Positions 62,631-64,000 of a DNA stretch of 64,000 nt are shown here, piece by piece. The stretch's first letter is position 1; the number at the start of each line of letters is the position of its first letter. The notes beneath the pieces were generated by a model. The model saw nothing but the letters and a program-made list of their open reading frames with translations. It did no database searches and was not told the origin of the DNA. The position numbers and the translations under genes were made by a program. This DNA comes from an uncultured bacterium (lineage in GTDB: Bacteria > Cyanobacteriota > Vampirovibrionia > Gastranaerophilales > Gastranaerophilaceae). The stretch is from the NCBI GenBank assembly GCA_903868125.1, contig CAIPUE010000032.1, forward strand, positions 62,001-126,000. The letters are read 5' to 3'.

Positions 62631-64000
62631 TTATCGACCTTTAACCGCAAAAAGTGGATGTATTTCAAACAATAAATTACTTGTATAATCGCAAACTAAT
62701 AACTCTGAACGATTTGGTGTCGCGAAGCTAATAACATCAGTTTCGTTTTCTTTGGTTCCAATAAGTCCAATTGTAAAAAGTATATTTAGTAGGTATCTTG
62801 TGTTTTGTTCTCTTGCATAATCATCTTCAGCTTTAGTTTCAAAGAACTTCGTCTGAACGTGATTGTATGTTTTTGAATTATAAATTAATTGTTCAATACT
62901 TCTGTAAGTAGACATTTCAAGTAAATCGGTATATTTAAATTTATTTCCTAATAAATAAAGTATTTCAATGTAAGTATCTACATTGCCATAAACACTGCCC
63001 CACTCATATTGTAAGGCTTTTAGCCTGTCGCCTCTAAAGATTTTTTCAGCAGCTAAAATATTTTCTTCAGATATTCCAGATTCATTATCAGCTTCCACAA
63101 TGCATAAATTAACAAAATTTATTGCATCTCTAGGGCGCATCATGGTTCTGTTTAAAATATAATCACTAGCACTTATTTCTCCGATGTTAAAATTGAACAA
63201 ATCGTTAAAAGTCAGTTTGTTATTTTTTTGATATTTGTATGTAAATAAATATTCAACTCTTTTGTCTAATAGTTCGTTGAGCATCTTTGGTGTCCAATTT
63301 AGTCTAAGAGTGAATGATTCATCCTTTTCGTTTTGCCTGTCCGTAACTTCGCATGTTTTTGTCAACAAATCAGCTCTTAATGCAATCAATATTTTTAAAT
63401 TAGGAATATCTATAAAATGAAACATAGCACTAAGTAGAGCATTTATGAGGATAAATTTTGATTCATCATCAATCCAATTAGTATCTAAGTTATCAATTCC
63501 AACAATTATTTCTTTTTGGATGTTGCTTGAAAAATATTCTTTAAATAGCGTGATTATATTTTTTAATTGATTAATTTGTTTTTTATTAATGTATTGACTT
63601 GCTTTTGTTTGAATTTCTTTTTTTTGAGATTCTGTTAAACTGCCTTTTAAATTTGCAATATCACTACCCAACATTGCAGAAACATTTTTTTCTATATCTT
63701 TGGTTATTTTTTCGGTGCTACCTTCATCAAAAAAAACTCCATCATATTCATTCAAATATCTTTTTAGCTCATGAATTCGACCTCTGTCCGAAACTTTTTC
63801 AGATAATTCATCTAAAAAATTTCTTCGATTGTACGCAAAATATTTTTTTATAATTTGAGATATTATTTCATGAAGCCATAAGAATTTATAAAAAATATCT
63901 AAGTTTACGCCTTCTCGCTTTAATTTCACTACAAAAGGAACATTTGTTATATATTGCATTGCGAATGTATCAGGCTTAATTTCAATATAAAAATCAACAT
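62631..64000 (-). CDS. Large P-loop ATPase, partial (KAP/Sll1717-like), 5' end outside the window
   Basis: The frame is open to the window edge; residues FYIEIKPDTFA precede the first internal ATG, so the start and Walker A lie to the right of the window. Visible are a Walker B-like strand EIIVGIDNLDTNW, a sensor-like strand LKILIALRADLL with Arg, then RPRDAINFVNLCI and a C-terminal helical region with ISFATPNRSELLVC. This order fits STAND/KAP-type or Sll1717-type ATPases, many of them defence or membrane-linked. It converges on the recombinase with a gap of 7 nt and is the element's first cargo gene. Confidence 0.7.
   Translation of the reverse strand, partial: VDFYIEIKPDTFAMQYITNVPFVVKLKREGVNLDIFYKFLWLHEIISQIIKKYFAYNRRNFLDELSEKVSDRGRIHELKRYLNEYDGVFFDEGSTEKITKDIEKNVSAMLGSDIANLKGSLTESQKKEIQTKASQYINKKQINQLKNIITLFKEYFSSNIQKEIIVGIDNLDTNWIDDESKFILINALLSAMFHFIDIPNLKILIALRADLLTKTCEVTDRQNEKDESFTLRLNWTPKMLNELLDKRVEYLFTYKYQKNNKLTFNDLFNFNIGEISASDYILNRTMMRPRDAINFVNLCIVEADNESGISEENILAAEKIFRGDRLKALQYEWGSVYGNVDTYIEILYLLGNKFKYTDLLEMSTYRSIEQLIYNSKTYNHVQTKFFETKAEDDYAREQNTRYLLNILFTIGLIGTKENETDVISFATPNRSELLVCDYTSNLLFEIHPLFAVKGR

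Overview
The window is AT-rich DNA from a didermic, non-photosynthetic, anaerobic bacterium. I infer a melainabacterium (Vampirovibrionia / Gastranaerophilales, the sister group of photosynthetic Cyanobacteria). The grounds are: a short N-terminal F-x-G type motif on at least six otherwise unrelated proteins; a protein starting MGLAASQAK, a type I associate with this group; an LPS-export module (lptB plus lptF/G) and an OmpH-like chaperone; a KorDABC-type 2-oxoacid:ferredoxin oxidoreductase; and degenerate heptanucleotide repeats resembling those of cyanobacteria. This placement is from memory of protein families, not from a search.

Layout. 1-3.5 kb: a divergent PurD-like ligase, small stress-type genes, repeated terminator hairpins and tRNA-Gln. 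3.6-8.3 kb: an AddAB-like recombination unit made of a fused double SF1 helicase and a separate Fe-S nuclease. 8.3-19.2 kb: bioB, a 5'-nucleotidase, a cysteine-rich micropeptide, a lineage-type membrane protein, a nucleoside cluster (mtnP-yggT-nupC), a PocR plus four-GAF sensor and two small hypothetical genes. 19.4-29.2 kb: a co-directional set of thioredoxin, ArsR repressor, two mini-ferredoxins, TolC, RND adaptor, RND pump and a four-domain CoA-disulfide reductase/rhodanese/TusA/DsrE fusion, which reads as a sulfur or persulfide stress and export island. 29.2-31.3 kb: two tandem kinase-like proteins. 31.4-37.2 kb: envelope genes (phosphodiester glycosidase, lptF/G, lptB, AsmA-like). 37.4-47.4 kb: transporters, a methionine gamma-lyase family protein, TspO, SpmA/B and two glycosyltransferases. 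47.4-50.9 kb: a four-repeat membrane protein and korDABC. 51.2 kb: a tyrosine-phosphatase-like protein. 52.0-57.3 kb: the infA-rpmJ-rpsM-rpsK-rpsD-rpoA-rplQ-truA-rplM-rpsI run. 57.4-61 kb: thioredoxin, a DnaQ-like exonuclease, a sugar-phosphate antiporter and a secreted zincin. 61.1-64 kb: an OmpH gene whose 5' end looks cut off by an integrated element with a tyrosine recombinase and a large P-loop ATPase that runs off the window.

Main points for follow-up: the fused helicase with a two-hairpin palindromic insertion read in frame; the sulfur/RND island with its two-cysteine ArsR; tandem kinase-like proteins sharing their N-terminal leader motif with a phosphatase; promoters whose -10 box lies 6-7 nt before the start codon, suggesting leaderless mRNAs; a nine-cysteine 40-residue peptide; and several families of dispersed intergenic hairpins. 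No CRISPR array and no rRNA were seen.
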